DNA of 64,000 nucleotides from contig LSRY02000019.1 of the NCBI GenBank assembly GCA_001643675.2, forward strand, positions 1,064,001-1,128,000, read 5' to 3'. Shown in pieces: positions 11,585 through 23,334 of the stretch (positions are counted from its first letter, which is position 1; each line of letters opens with the position of its first letter). This DNA comes from Monocercomonoides exilis (Eukaryota > Preaxostyla > Oxymonadida > Polymastigidae). The notes below the pieces were generated by a model. The model saw only the letters and a program-made list of their open reading frames with translations, was not told where the DNA came from and ran no database searches. The translations under genes and the position numbers were made by a program.

Positions 11585-12624
11585 TAAATTTTTGGTGATA
11601 TGTTCATTTTGTTTTATTTTCAGGTGAAAATGAAAATTGTGCATTTTGATCAAATATTCATTTCACCTCAATCGATTTTACATTGATTAAATATAAATAC
11701 ATTGTCAAGCATTTGCCTTTGTGCCTGTGAAATTTGGTAAGTTCGTATGAAATTTTGATGCAAATATTCAATTTTAATTTTGACCTGAAAACAAAACAAA
11801 AGGAACTTTTCAAAATATTTTAAATAGGTAGTGAATAATTTTCTGATATTATTTGGGAAATAATATGGACTTTCAAGCTTTTTTTGCACAAAGCACAAAA
11901 AATTGCTTCACTCATAACTTTATTTCCCTCTCTCAGATTTCAAAATAAATTTGATTTTCAGATCCGTGAACATGCATTGTTGAAATCAAAACATAAAGTT
12001 TTCCAACGTTTCACGAACGTCAAATAATGAACACATTTTTATTGTGTTTTTTGATCTCAAAAAGTCAATGAAAAATGCATAATTTTTCATTGAAAATGCC
12101 TGAACTCAAATAATTTGTCCCATATCGGGACTCACAATTTTGCACAAAAAAATTGATAAAGTCATTAAGGTCATATATTGATTAATATGCAAATTATCAG
12201 TTATCGTGAATCTTACAAAGAAGTCAGTTAATTTTGAAAAAGTCATAAAAATTCGAATCTGCTGTCTTTGATCAAAAATGTTTGATAGCAAGATCTGAAG
12301 AAACAAAAGATAGACTAACAGTTTATAATTGAATTCGTTATTCAATGATAAAGAAAAAATAAAGATTTTGTTTTTTTCAACGTTTTCAAAAGTTCGCTTC
12401 AAAGGATGACACAAAATGCAGAAGCAAAAGGAGAATCATGGAGGAAACAAAAGGATACAAATATCTTTGGCGTCAAACTTGCCGAAAAAAACCTCAAGAC
12501 TTAAAAATTCAGTGTTTTCCAAAATGAAACTTCCTATATATATAGATTTACATATTCTGTTGTACTATTGGATTGGAATTTGATTGAAACAAATTCATTT
12601 CCTGACAGGTGTTTCACATCCAAA

Positions 12625-13078
12625 AATTGGTTATTGGACAAGCATTGTCCGAGTTGTTTGCACACAAATTTTGAATGAAACGATGCCAAAATATGGATTA
12701 TAGTGAAAACGTGTAGAAATTGATGAAGCTGTTTGGATAAGAAGGAACTATGGAAGAGGAAAAAAGAAGGATTTGCTTTGAATTTTCTGTGAAGCAGAGA
12801 GGAAGGAATTAGGAGAAGCTTGAACAAATTTTTAAATTATTTTTCCAAACTGGACAAAAGAAACATTGATCCCTATCAATCAAGAAAGGACATTAGCAGG
12901 CGCAACAATTATTTTCGATGAATTGAAAAGCTGCAATTGTTTGAAAGAATTGAGTTATAATCACAAAACGGTCTGTCAAAAAATGAACTTTAAAAATCCT
13001 GAAACTAGTGCTTTTTCACACACTGTTGAAGCGTTGTGGTGTCTTTCAAGATGGTTTTTTCCAAAGCATGGTGTTTAA
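12625..13078 (+). pseudogene. IS1595/Merlin-like transposase fragment, decayed
   Basis: A single plus-strand frame from 12713 to the TAA at 13076 keeps the ISXO2/IS1595 fingerprints: VEIDEAVWIRRNYGRGKKK (first catalytic Asp), then WTKETLIPINQER, AGATIIFDELKSCNCLKEL (second Asp region), LSYNHKTVCQ, NPETSAFSHTVEALWCLSRW (HT.E.LW region). It is broken by TGA at 12779 (at a site where Trp is usual), a second TGA and a TAA near 12820-12835. A further scrap, IGYWTSIVRVVCTQILNET, lies upstream at about 12630-12700. The N-terminal zinc-ribbon part was not found. Clearly inactive. Confidence 0.75.
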
Positions 13079-13158
13079 AAAACATATGTTGCAGACTGCT
13101 TGTCCATTTGGCTTGTTCAAAGGACTCTTTAACCAAGTTTTGCTGATTTTTGCAAAAA

Positions 13159-13338
13159 ATGATACATTTTCTTCCTAAAGAAAAACCCACTGTTGAAGAT
13201 GAAGAAATCGATTATTCTGAAAATGAAGAAATTCCTGATGCTGACGATATACTGCTTGGGCCGCGTGATGATGAAAAAGAAGAAGATTCAAATAGCGTTG
13301 ATGGCGAGAGTATGTTTCAAATTATTTTGATGAATTAA
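13159..13338 (+). CDS. Small acidic protein, hypothetical
   Basis: ATG at 13159 opens a frame rich in Glu/Asp (TVEDEEIDYSENEEIPDADD, then GPRDDEKEEDSNS). Unspliced, it ends at TAA 13336-13338 (59 residues). A GTATG donor at 13310 and AACAG acceptor at 13341 would replace the last residues with NIFI, but the implied 32-base intron is shorter than any other here. The codon pattern looks coding and the acidic repeats are not microsatellite. It starts only 80 bases after the dead transposase, so it may be a stranded exon. No family recognised. Confidence 0.3.
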   Translation: MIHFLPKEKPTVEDEEIDYSENEEIPDADDILLGPRDDEKEEDSNSVDGESMFQIILMN

Positions 13339-13763
13339 CAGATATCTTCATTTGATCCATTTTTATAACAATCTATTGATTCGTTTTTTCAAAAATTTCC
13401 AACAACTTTTAATGCATTTCAACACTTTATAAACACAAAAGAAATCAATGGAAATAATAATAATCATAATTTGAAAGTTCCGATATTCTTTTAATTTGCC
13501 AAATAACCACATTCTTAATCAAAAATCAAAAATGAAACAGTTGTATTTGAAAATTTTTTGTGAAAAACAATTTTCAAGAATTTACAGCATATTATGGTTT
13601 TTTTTATTCAATTATTTGGGATCAAAGTCATTGGAAAAAGGGATTTTTTTGAAAATTGATCAAATTTCGTATTATAAGTTAATTTTTGATTCTTGAGCGT
13701 TTCTTGAATTAGAAAGTATTCTTTAAAAAAGAAAAGGAGGAAAAACATATTGTTTATTAATAT
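13339..13763. other. Intergenic, AT-rich, upstream of the kinase
   Basis: No gene seen. AT-rich with many stops. Presumably contains the promoter of the kinase gene whose ATG is at 13764. Confidence 0.5.
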
Positions 13764-15385
13764 ATGGCCAAACTATCAACAAGAAATCCAAATGATGTTT
13801 TTACAATAATTGAAACCATTGGAAAAGGGTTTGATAATATCAATTCATGCTATTGTTTGATTCATGCACGCAAACAAACTTTAAAGAACATATGGATCAA
13901 TTTACAAAGCTCAGGATAATGAAACAAAATCATTAGTTGCTTTAAAGAAATTGCAATTTGAAGACGAAGAGCAGTTGGAAACAATTTTAAATGAAATTGA
14001 AATTATGAGAGGATGCGCAAATGAGAGAATTGTTAAATACTATGAAACATTTAAAGAAAGCGACGATTGCATTTTGGTATGAACTTGTTTCATTTTTCGA
14101 TTTTTGAACTTTTTGTGTGAAGATTTCAATGGAATTGTGCGATGGTGGTTCTTTGTCAGATCACTATAAAGCAACACAAAAACCTCTTACAGAAGAAGAA
14201 TTGTCATTTGTTTTGAAGGAAACAATTCTTGGGCTGATGTTTCTTCAAAGCAAGAAAAAAATACACAGAGATATAAAGGCTGCTAATCTGTTGCTTACAT
14301 CGTCAGGAAGACTTAAAATAGGTTTGCTTCATTTGAAAATATACAAAGTATTTTTCAGCCTTTATTATTAGCTGATTTCGGAGTTGCAGCATCTTTGCAG
14401 AACACACTTGATAGAAGAAGAACTGCAATTGGATCACCCTATTGGATGGCACCCGAAGTTATAGAACAAGAGGAATATTCATTCTCTGCAGACATTTGGA
14501 GTTTGGGCATCACAGCTATTGAACTATTGAAAGGAAAGCCGCCTTTAAGTGAAATACACGCGTTTAGAGCATTGTTTCAAATACCAATAAGGCCTGCCCC
14601 ACAACTCGAAGATGATTTAGAGGCAGGCATTGTTTATTCGCCGGAGTTGCATGATTTTGTTCGGAAATGTCTGAAAAAGAACGAATCTGAGCGAGCAACT
14701 CTAACAGATTTATTGGAGGTAAGCAGCCAATGATTAAAAGGAGAATAGGCAATTTGGAAGTTATAGGAAAAAAAATTTATTTTTATTTGATTTCATAACT
14801 ATTTCCACATTTGCATTTGAAATGATGGAAAAAAAATTACATTTATTTTTCGGAATATTTGAAAACGAAAAAATTTTTTTATTTCTTTTTCTGTATTCAT
14901 TTAATGTTTGAAAATGTGTCATTATTATTATTATTATTATTATTTAACTATAGCATCCATTTATTCAACGAAGCGAAGGAAAACCAGATGATTATCTGAA
15001 ATGTCTTTTATTTAAACAAACTTCTTCATCTTCGTCAACTTCTACGAAGAGTTCGACAGCGGGTTCAACAGAGGATTCATCTTCTTCCTCTTCTTCTTCC
15101 TCTTCTTCTGTTTCTTCTGTTTCTTCTGCGTCACCATCTTCAGACACGTCATCAAACATTTCTTCATCTTCTTCATCTACTCCTGCTTCTAATCAATCAT
15201 CAGCACCTGCTCCTCAAAGGCGCCAGTTTAAAATTGAACAGCGTTACGTTCCTCGAACAAACTTAACAACAATAAAGGCCGCTGAAGAAGAGGCAGCAAA
15301 AGAAGAAGAAGCAAAAGAACAAAGTGATGAAGATGCGGACGAAGAAGATGATGAGGGATATGGAACATTGGTTTACAAGCAATGA
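13764..15385 (+). CDS. Ste20/MST-type Ser/Thr protein kinase
   Basis: Five exons: 13764-13828, 13887-14076, 14123-14321, 14372-14718, 14954-15385, giving 410 residues with consistent phases. Introns are 58, 46, 50 and 235 bases. The kinase domain (about 12-265) has the Gly-rich loop IGKGTYGSIYKAQ, ATP-binding Lys42 (VALKK), HRDIKAANLL (Asp135), ADFGVAAS (Asp153), GSPYWMAPEV in the activation segment, DIWSLGITAIEL and a HPFIQRS end. GSPYWMAPEV and the order of motifs point to the Ste20/germinal-centre (MST/Hippo-like) group. The tail is Ser-rich (about 285-345), then an acidic/Glu-Ala stretch and a short end, GYGTLVYKQ, reminiscent of GTxVxK tails in GCK kinases. Complete and probably active. 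The position within Ste20 subgroups is inference. Confidence 0.92.
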
Positions 15386-15767
15386 AAAACACTTCATTTA
15401 TTATTGGATATTTTTATTTTCATCCGACTTGTTTGCAATGGATATGGATTTTAAGCACTTTTATTTTCCAATAATTTTTAATAATTTTTTGTTATTTGAG
15501 AATATTGATCAATCCTGATCCCACTCTTTCTATTTTTGTAAATATTTGCTTGAAATATTATCAAAATAGAGAGTTGTGCACATTCTTTTTGCATGACAGA
15601 TAAACGTTACAATATGGCCAAATTAAATGGAGATAATTGTTTGGGAATTTTCAATATTTACACAATTAATTCATTAGTTAAATTTTTGTTTTATTTCTTG
15701 AAATAATCAATTTAAAGCCCGCAAATGTTCAACTTTTTTTCTGAGAATTGCATTTATATTAACGTTT
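15386..15767. other. Intergenic, AT-rich
   Basis: Spacer of about 380 bases between the kinase stop and the exchanger ATG. No coding frame or RNA recognised. Confidence 0.5.
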
Positions 15768-18212
15768 ATGATCGTAACTGTTGGAATAAATTATTTTTCT
15801 AAACCGCAAACCGAACGGGCTATTCTTCTTCTCAGAGATAATATCCAATCAAGAAAATATCATTCCGCAACAACTAATTCGTCAATATCAAAAGTCCATC
15901 ATTACTTGGCTGAAGCAGACGATGATTCGAAAGATCTTGATACATGCATTATTCCTGAAGGAACTCCAGAAGAACAATGTGCTGCTGTCAAAAAAAATTG
16001 TTATTCATTTGATTCCATGGGCAAAGTCAAATATCTTCATTTACGATATTGTACCCTTCGTAATAATGTTCCGGCATTTGGGATAATTTCACTTTTAATG
16101 CTGATAGCTGTTTTATCAGTTCTTCTTGTTCTCTCTGACAGTTTTATCGTTCCGTCTCTTCTTCACATCAGTTCATTTTTAGGTATATCTGATGAATTAG
16201 CAGGTATTACTATTCTTGCAATTGGGAATGCTACTCCCGATCTGTTTTCTCAACTGGCAAGTGCCAACACAGGATCTTTTTCAATTGCATTAGGAGAATC
16301 AATGGGAAGCACATGTTATGTTGTATGTTTTGTGCTGTCGGTCTGCATCCTTATCCGCCCTGTGCCGAATGTACCCACTGGACTGATGTTCAAAGACCTG
16401 CCATTTTTCTTGGTGGTTCTGATTGAATACATCATGTTTGTCTTTTGCACGCGCTCAATGAACATCGAGTCAGCTATTGTCCTGATGATTATTTATGTTG
16501 TGTATCTAGTGGCATCACTGTACGTAAACAAAAACAAAAAAAGAATTGAAGCAGAGGTCGGAAATGAGACGGAGCAGTTGGAGGGCCAGTCTTCACAAGA
16601 GACAGGACAGATGGAAAAGAAAGAAAAAGAAGAAGAAAGAGCAAATTACACTGCAATTAACGACTCCACACCGCTGACCACTTCAGCAGCGACAGACGCT
16701 TCTTCCTCAAATCAGCCTTCAGACACGCCTTCGTTTATGCTTCCTCCGCCTGCTCCTGAAGGAGAAAGCGGCAAAGTTACATTCAAAATGTGGCTGAAAG
16801 ATTGGGTCATTTACATTGGGCAAGGAATATACGATGTTGCAAAGGGAAATATGACAAGAAGATCTTCTCCTGCTTATGCACTGGAGGAAGACCTGATTGT
16901 GCCTTCTGCCTCAGCCAAGGCAGCTGTTGCTGTTACAAAGCAAAGTTCTTCTTCAACCTCCTCTTCTTCTTCCTCTTCACCTTCACCTTCCGCATCCACC
17001 ACTTCCTCCTCGTCAATCATCCCTGCACCGTCTAAAGTGGCGCGAGTTCTGGTTCTGCTGAAATGCCCCGTGTGCTTCTTTTTGTGTCCGCTTATGCCTT
17101 CCGTCGGCGTCATGTCTCCTGGGCGTGTGGTTATGAACTGCATCATCATGCCCCTTTTCATCGCGCTTTTCTCGTTTGCACAGAAGAAGAACGTCACCAT
17201 AACGTTTCCGAATCCGATGGGCGGTGGTGGCAGCGGAGAGGATGAGGACGGATATGGTAATTCATCTCATTCATTCAAAATAACAGCGCCTCCGTTCATT
17301 GTGGCGCTTGCCATTGGCTGTGTGCTGCTTCCTGTGATGCTGCTGTTGAATCACTGGAAGAGGCAGTATCTGACTGAAGAGAAGAAAAGGCGCGAAAGAG
17401 AGGAAAAAGGAGAAGACCAATCAAACACAGGCTCTGATTCGCTTCACTCGCCATCTGAGGCGCTTTCCAATCAGAATGCCAACCATTTCAAGACAAAGAA
17501 TTCAATTGCTCAGCTGGTGTCTGCCATTTGGATGTTCCTGTTTGGTGTATATTTGGTGAATATCGTGTCGGCCGAGGTTGTTGCGCTGATCATCTCGTTT
17601 GCAGCCATTCTGAACATCAACTCCACATTCCTGGGCTCGACACTTCTTGTTTGGGGGTCGTCACTGGGTGATTTGGTGTCAGATGCAATTGTATGATTTT
17701 GAGGGTGGAATTTTATTTGAATTCTTTTTTTTTTTTTTTGATATTTTATTAATACGGTTCAATTTTTTTGTTAATTGTTTTTATTATAAAAATTTTTTAA
17801 ATTGATTTTTTGTTTTATCTATAAAATAACTTGTGTATATTTTTTTTCAAACTAATTATTTTATCTTATTTATTAATTCTATTTCATGGACAATTTCTAT
17901 TATCAGTGTTCCTTAAATGGCTTCCCAGCGCTTGCCATTGCAGCCTGCCTTTCATCGCCGCTGTTCCAGACGACGTTTGGCATGGCCATGTCGTACTTTA
18001 TCCATTCAATCATCACACACTCCGTTTCTCCGCTGCCCATCCCGTTCCACCCGCACTTCCCGTTCCTCATCTTGTGCCTGGGGGTTGTTGTGGTGGTTCT
18101 GTTTGTCTCTGCCGCGATACAAGGCAGAGTTGGGAGAGTCAGCGCAGTGGTGCTCATTGTGACGTACGTGCTGACTGTGTTTATTTCAGTGGGCGTGCAG
18201 ATGAAGGAATGA
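15768..18212 (+). CDS. Na+(cation)/Ca2+ exchanger, NCLX/CCX-like
   Basis: Two exons, 15768-17690 and 17907-18212 (intron GTATGA...TATCAG, 216 bases), encode 742 residues. The alpha-1 repeat is at about 142-185: ELAGITILAIGNATPDLFSQ, then GESMGSTCYVV. The alpha-2 repeat, TLLVWGSSLGDLVSDAI, straddles the splice junction and continues NGFPALAIAACLSSPLF. The GN.(A/T)PD and G(S/D)..SD residues that bind cations in the family are intact. Clusters of membrane segments flank a large loop (about 250-425) with acidic, Ser/Thr and a polyserine run near 390-415, plus a second hydrophilic loop at about 540-585. In animals NCLX is mitochondrial and plant CCX proteins are on vacuole or plasma membrane. The compartment here is not shown by sequence. 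GC is higher over 17000-17690 than in flanks. Confidence 0.9.
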
Positions 18213-18759
18213 AGGCTGAAATAGGAAAAAAAAACGCTTATTTCTCTTTCCTCTTCTGTTCTTTTTCTTTTTCTTTTCTTTTTTACATGTATTTTGAAAT
18301 TAGATACGACATATTTATTGTTTCAAATCAACAGTACAAGTCTTTCTTTCTTTTCTTTTTTTGACTTTCTTTATTTAGCTGTTTTTTATGAATATTTATA
18401 ATTTTTAAAAATGGAAATAAAATAAATGAAAATGCTTTCTTCTTTCTATTTTGTTTTAAAAGCCGTTTAAAGAAACTTAAAACGAGAAGCACAAAACAAA
18501 AGAAAATATCATCTTTTCTTTTTAAAAAAAATGAAGTCAAACAAGAAGCATAACATTTACCATCGAATCATTCCATCGTATTGAAAATACAGAGAAATCT
18601 CTTCAAGCAAAAATAATTAAATATATAAAAAATAACTATAAAACAAAAAAGAAATATGATAAGCTGTTCCCAAAATTATTCAAACCAATGATTATACATT
18701 AAACATGTCTCAAAATAATCACAAATTTACAGATAACACAACGAATTCACACACAAGCT
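18213..18759. other. Convergent intergenic spacer
   Basis: Between two converging gene ends. T-rich on the left, A-rich on the right, as expected for two 3' regions. AATAAA-like words occur near 18415-18425. No gene seen. Confidence 0.5.
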
Positions 18760-19577
18760 TCAATCCTTTGTAGAAGCATTAAACGGATAGTTGCTCTCAT
18801 TGTCTGCCTTTGATACATCTGCAGAAAAAGAACCAACAGGAGGAGTGAAATTACTTTCTTTGCATCCTTCTTGAACGGAAACAGAAACACTAGCATCGCC
18901 CACAGATTCCAGAGGAGCAGCTCGATATGCAAGTGCCTGAGATGATATGTTATCTGATTGTTGCACGTATGGAAGTGTTTCAGAAGGTTGAACGGAATCC
19001 TCCGTTGGCTGAATCAATGATAAACTCAATTGTTGTTTTGCAAAAAGCTTTCTACGCCTTTCTTGACAAATTTTTGCAATTTCTTTCACATCATAATTAG
19101 CATCTTTAACAAAACTCGGGATCAAACAAAAATCCAATAGGGATCCTAATCCACAACATCCCCATGTGAAAAAACACAGAAATGCACAACCATTTTGCCC
19201 AACATACCACCGCTGCAATCCAGCAAATCCTAAGAAACATAAACACCATAAACAATACGCAAATCCGGTATTAAAAAACACATTTCCATGTGCTGGAAGC
19301 CCTTTAAAGAGCGTTGATTGCAAATATGGAGGCCTATAAAAAAATAATAAATAAAAAATAAATAAAATAACACATTGCAATACCATTCTGCTCCTTCGTA
19401 TGTTGCAGGGTCATAATAGTCGGGTTCTTCAGATAACAAAATAGCAGCATATAGTTGTTCATTTGTCACAGGTTGCCCAGGAACTTCAATTGTATTCAAA
19501 CTGGTATTTTGTTGATTTATTTTGGATGCGTTCAGTTTACCATCTGTAGAACACAAAACATTTTCATGTGTTTGCAT
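18760..19577 (-). CDS. TM2-domain-like membrane protein (copy A)
   Basis: Exon 1 is 19577-19384 and exon 2 19333-18760, with a 50-base intron (GTATTG...TATAG) splitting a Trp codon. The product has 255 residues. The core (about 85-140), FAYCLWCLCFLGFAGLQRWY, then VGQNGCAFLCFFTWGCCGLG and SLLDFCLIP, has the TM2 layout: two membrane helices with a G.HR.Y-like turn (here GLQRWYVG) and a final LLD. The tail has a charged segment (ICQERRRKLFAKQ) and a Ser/Val-rich disordered end. The neighbour at 19688 on the opposite strand encodes the same fold, with start codons 110 bases apart. TM2 proteins are poorly understood. Function not assigned. Confidence 0.72.
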
Positions 19578-19687
19578 AACCGAAAAATTCAGATATAAAG
19601 AATAGAAGTCTTTATAAAGAGTTGATCAAAAATTAGTTAACAGTTTATACATTTATCGATCAGATTTGATTGGGATTATTGAATTCA

Positions 19688-20225
19688 ATGGCCCAACAGT
19701 ATCAGACAACCGCATACCCTGGGCAACCTCAGCTTATGGGTGGACAGACTTCTCTGAACCTTACTGATCCTCGGACATTCCAAGACGTTGTTTGGTTTGA
19801 AAACTTTTGATTTTTTACAATTTTAATATTTTTAAAATTGGATTTTCAGGTCTCATTCAATAGCAGCAACTGTAAAAATGGGAGTACCAGCATGGGGTAG
19901 TGGGCAATTTAGTTCCTCTACAGCATGCCTTGCGTGGGCTGCATGTTTTCTTGGCTTTGCTGGGATGCACAGAGTTTATCTTGGAGATACAATGATGGGG
20001 ATTGTATATTGTTTAACAGGTGGTCTGTGTGGAGTTGGGCAACTTATTGATGGGTGCTCACTAAGTCAAACTGTTGAATCTAGAAACGCAGAAATAAGGT
20101 CTGTTGCACAAGAAAGGGCTAATTTTCTTGCTCAGCAATCTGCAGCAGTTGCATACCAAATTGGACAACCAGTGACTATGCCTCAGAGCGGGTATCAAAC
20201 AGGTGCAGCTTATGGACAACCTTAA
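19688..20225 (+). CDS. TM2-domain protein (copy B)
   Basis: Exons 19688-19794 and 19850-20225 (intron GTTTGA...TTTCAG, 55 bases) encode 160 residues. A Gln/Gly-rich N-terminus (MAQQYQTTAYPGQPQL) is followed by the TM2 domain at about 55-100: CLAWAACFLGFAGMHRVYLG, then GIVYCLTGGLCGVGQLIDG. The GMHRVYLGD turn matches the canonical TM2 motif closely. The C-terminal part repeats ERANFLAQQ-type charged sequence and ends Gly/Gln/Tyr-rich. The post-domain segment (VESRNAEIRSVAQERANF) parallels copy A (VKEIAKICQERRRKLF), so the two genes are probably an inverted duplication. Confidence 0.85.
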
Positions 20226-20583
20226 TCTGAACTTGACCTTCTTTTGAAAGTCTAATCATCTCAGCTGATTTCATTTCATGTTGCAATCACATTATGACAT
20301 ATTTTTAAATGCCAATATTTTTTTTAAATTGTTTTATCCCAAGTTGAATGCTATTTTTTATTCCTTTTGCTATTCTTTTTTTGCAACATGGTATTTAAAA
20401 TTAAACTTTTAATTCAAAGCGAGTGTTACAAAAGTGTATATTTTTTTGAAATTTGCGTTTATTTGTCACATTTACTGAACTATTTATTTGTTAATAGAAA
20501 TAATTGAGAAAAAAATTGAACATGAAATTGATACACTTTTCTTTTTGAATGATCAGAAGAAACCACAGAACGAATTCATCGGG
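20226..20583. other. Intergenic, AT-rich
   Basis: T-rich spacer between the TM2 gene and the MFSD1-like gene. No coding or RNA feature recognised. The frame preceding ATG 20584 has no earlier ATG. Confidence 0.5.
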
Positions 20584-23334
20584 ATGAAAACAGAAGAAGA
20601 AAAACCTCTTTTAAATCGTGCAGAAAGAAAAGGTGCACCAGCTGCATATAGATGGGTTACTTTGTTGTTTACGAGTCTTTTGGCGTTTGGAGGGTTTGGA
20701 TACAAGGATATTTAACTTGTTCATTTGTCAATTTTTAATTATATATTTTTCGTTTGGCTTACACAATTATAATCTTATAAACAATAAAAAGATATTTCGT
20801 TTATGATATGCTTCCAACAATGCAAGTTGAACTTTCTGCGGCTTTGGATATTAATGGTAATTAATTGAATATTTATCTCTTTTTTGATTTTTATTTTAAT
20901 ATTTTTGAAAATTAAGCTGTCCAATACAACATTTTTTATACGGTTTATAGCCTAACAAATTGCGTCTGTGTATGCAAAATGCTATTTTTTTAAAAGAAAT
21001 ATTACTATTTCAATTGTAATTTTATTTTGAAGTGTTTGTTTGGTGGACCTCTTGTAGATAGAACTACAAACAGACTTGGAGCTATTTTGTTTCAATCACT
21101 TGTGGTCATTGGACAGGGAGTTCTTTCTTTAGGAGCACATTTTAGACAATATTGGCTTATGATACTTGTTTGTATTTATTATTTCTGTTGTATTTATTAT
21201 TAATAAATGAAATAATTAATAACAGGGAAGAGTATTTTTAGGAATGGGGCTTGGAAATACAACAGTTGTCAAAAATTCAATTCTTAATAGTTTGTTTTCT
21301 TTAAACTGAGCTACAAAATTCAATCACAAACATTTTCGCTAATTTGTCCACGCCTTATTAATTGATTGACTATTCTCTTTGTCAATTTATCGACCAATCA
21401 TTTTTAACTCAAACGTTTATATATTTGAAATTTAGTGTTTTTTACTGGAAAAGAATTGGCATTGGCCTTTGGAATTACAATCACATTTGCTCGTATTGGT
21501 AGTGTAATGAACTTTTTCATCTCACCAACCATGGTAGCTTCATTCGGCTTTGAAATAGCTTTGTGGATCGGTTTGTATATTTATTAATATTTTTTTTTTT
21601 CTCGTTTAAAATACTTTTCAATGTGTTGGATATTTTCTCTTTTTTGTTTTTTTTATTTTAATTTTCTTTCCAACTTGTGTCTATTTTTTCTAATTTTGAA
21701 ACTAACTATTTCATAAATTAATGGATTATTTAATTTTTTTTTCCACCCGTCTTCGATTATGCAACTTCTATTTTGAAGGGTTTGGAACGTGCGTATTTTC
21801 GCTTGTATGCGCGTTTGTGTATACTGGGCTGGAGATATTTGCGGAAAAGAAAAAATGGGTTAGGACTGGAAAGAACAAGAAGAATAAGTTTAAGCTTAAG
21901 GACATCACAAAATTCCCTGTTTGCTCATTTTTGATTTTCTTTCATTTTTTTTAAAAATAAAACTGGTGTAATGTTAATTTTTTTATTATCAAACCAAAAT
22001 TACTGTTATGTCTCAAACATAAATTCTTTTTGGATGATTTTTGTTATCCTTTTTTTTTTGATTATTTATGACATGTTGTGTTATTTTTCATAGCTTTCAT
22101 TCTGGATGATGTCGTGTGTGTGCGGACTGTATCATGCGAATATCTATGCCATGTACGCTGTGATGGTTGATCTTATTGAAACTCGTATGCTCACATTTTC
22201 TCACAATTATTAACTTTTTTACGGAATATCTTTTTTTTCTTAAATGTTTCTTTTCATTCGTTTCATTTGTAATGCTTCTTTTTCTTTCTTTCTTTTTTAT
22301 TATCATTCATCCGCTATTGGTTCATTTCCGAATTCTCATTCATAATTTCTTGTTTTTATTTCTATTCGATGTGATGATGATGCGATTAACTCAAAAGTGT
22401 TCAATTACTCCACTTTTATGTCCGGGGTGCTTGCTTCTGTCATCTACATGGTTTCTATTCCAGGCTCCATCATCGTCGGCTTCCTTGTGGACAAAATTGG
22501 CAAGCGTTGCTACTTGTCAATGCTGGCCTGTATCTTTGCAGTGGCCTTTGATTTGGTCAGCTGCTGGACAAATTGGGTATGTTTTTTTTTAAAAAAAAAA
22601 ACAAAAGTGGAAGTTTTATTTTGTCTGAGAATGAAAGCAATGTTGTTGAAAAAGATCATGTTTTGTTGTGAATCTTAAAGCTTCAACGAATTATGTGAAT
22701 GCGTATTGATATATTTAAATGTTGCTATTCTTGCTATGATCATTTGCTTATTCTTTCCTCGTTTTCATGACTTTGTATATTTTTATTATAATCATTATGA
22801 CTTCTTCTGCTAGAATCCAATTCCTTGGCTGGTTGTTGCTGGACTGTCTTATTCCATTGTGGCATCTGTTGTCTGGACATCTGTGTCTGTGCTTGTCGAT
22901 CTCAATGCACAGGGAACTGGAAACTCCATCATGACTTGCATTCAGGTATTGCTTATATCTTCCTCTCTCTTTTTGACTTTTAATGCTTTTTTTTTGACTT
23001 TGAATGTTATTTATATGTTGTTTATTTATTTATATGTCAATATATTTATAATTCACTCTTTTTTTAAATTTTTCCTTTTGTAATGAAAATGTAGATGGTG
23101 TTTGTAGCCACAGCCAATCTTCTTGTTGGTGTGATCACAAATTCCATGGGATACAAGCCGACCATAGCTTTCCTGTTTATATGCTCCTGCGTGGCGCTTT
23201 TGTTCCTTTTTGGTGTGAAAGTGTACGAAGTGAAGAAGAACAACGACAGATTGGACTGGTTCACACCTTCAAAGCAGGCGAAAGTGGATGCCTCGAAGAA
23301 CATCAGAAGAGAGGATTCGTTCTACATTCAGTGA
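20584..23334 (+). CDS. Major facilitator, MFSD1-like (lysosomal dipeptide-transporter family)
   Basis: Eleven exons with matching phases: 20584-20693, 20792-20856, 20917-20969, 21033-21167, 21226-21289, 21436-21570, 21779-21918, 22094-22184, 22398-22576, 22814-22945, 23095-23334, giving 447 residues. Family signs in order: an acidic/dileucine N-terminus (EEKPLLNRAE, a lysosome-sorting type motif), RWVTLLFTSLLAFGGYFVYD, YTVYSLTN, the loop FGGPLVDRTTNRLG (MFS A-like motif), GRVFLGMGLGNTTVVKNS, FFTGKELALAFGITITFARI, and the C-half motif GFLVDKIGKRCYLS, then GTGNSIMTCIQ. The pattern FTGKE..LAFG....AR.GS is characteristic of MFSD1. Expected 12 helices. Introns begin mostly GT[A/T]TG. In animals MFSD1 exports dipeptides from lysosomes. 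Substrate here is inferred only. Confidence 0.87.

Larger units (their letters stand above)
10252..12624. other. Gene-poor, repeat-bearing spacer
   Basis: No supportable gene. The sequence is very AT-rich and carries two copies of a short inverted-repeat element (listed separately). The rest is simple AT-rich sequence with scattered stops in all frames. Minus-strand frames at 11668-11898 and 12106-12414 have no recognisable domains and look fortuitous. Confidence 0.5.

Noticed and set aside
17831-18364. Alternative 177-codon plus-strand frame overlapping the exchanger's second exon
   Set aside because: The exchanger frame (NGFPALAIAACLSSPLF) continues the alpha-2 repeat across a GTATGA...CAG intron. 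The other frame has no family match.
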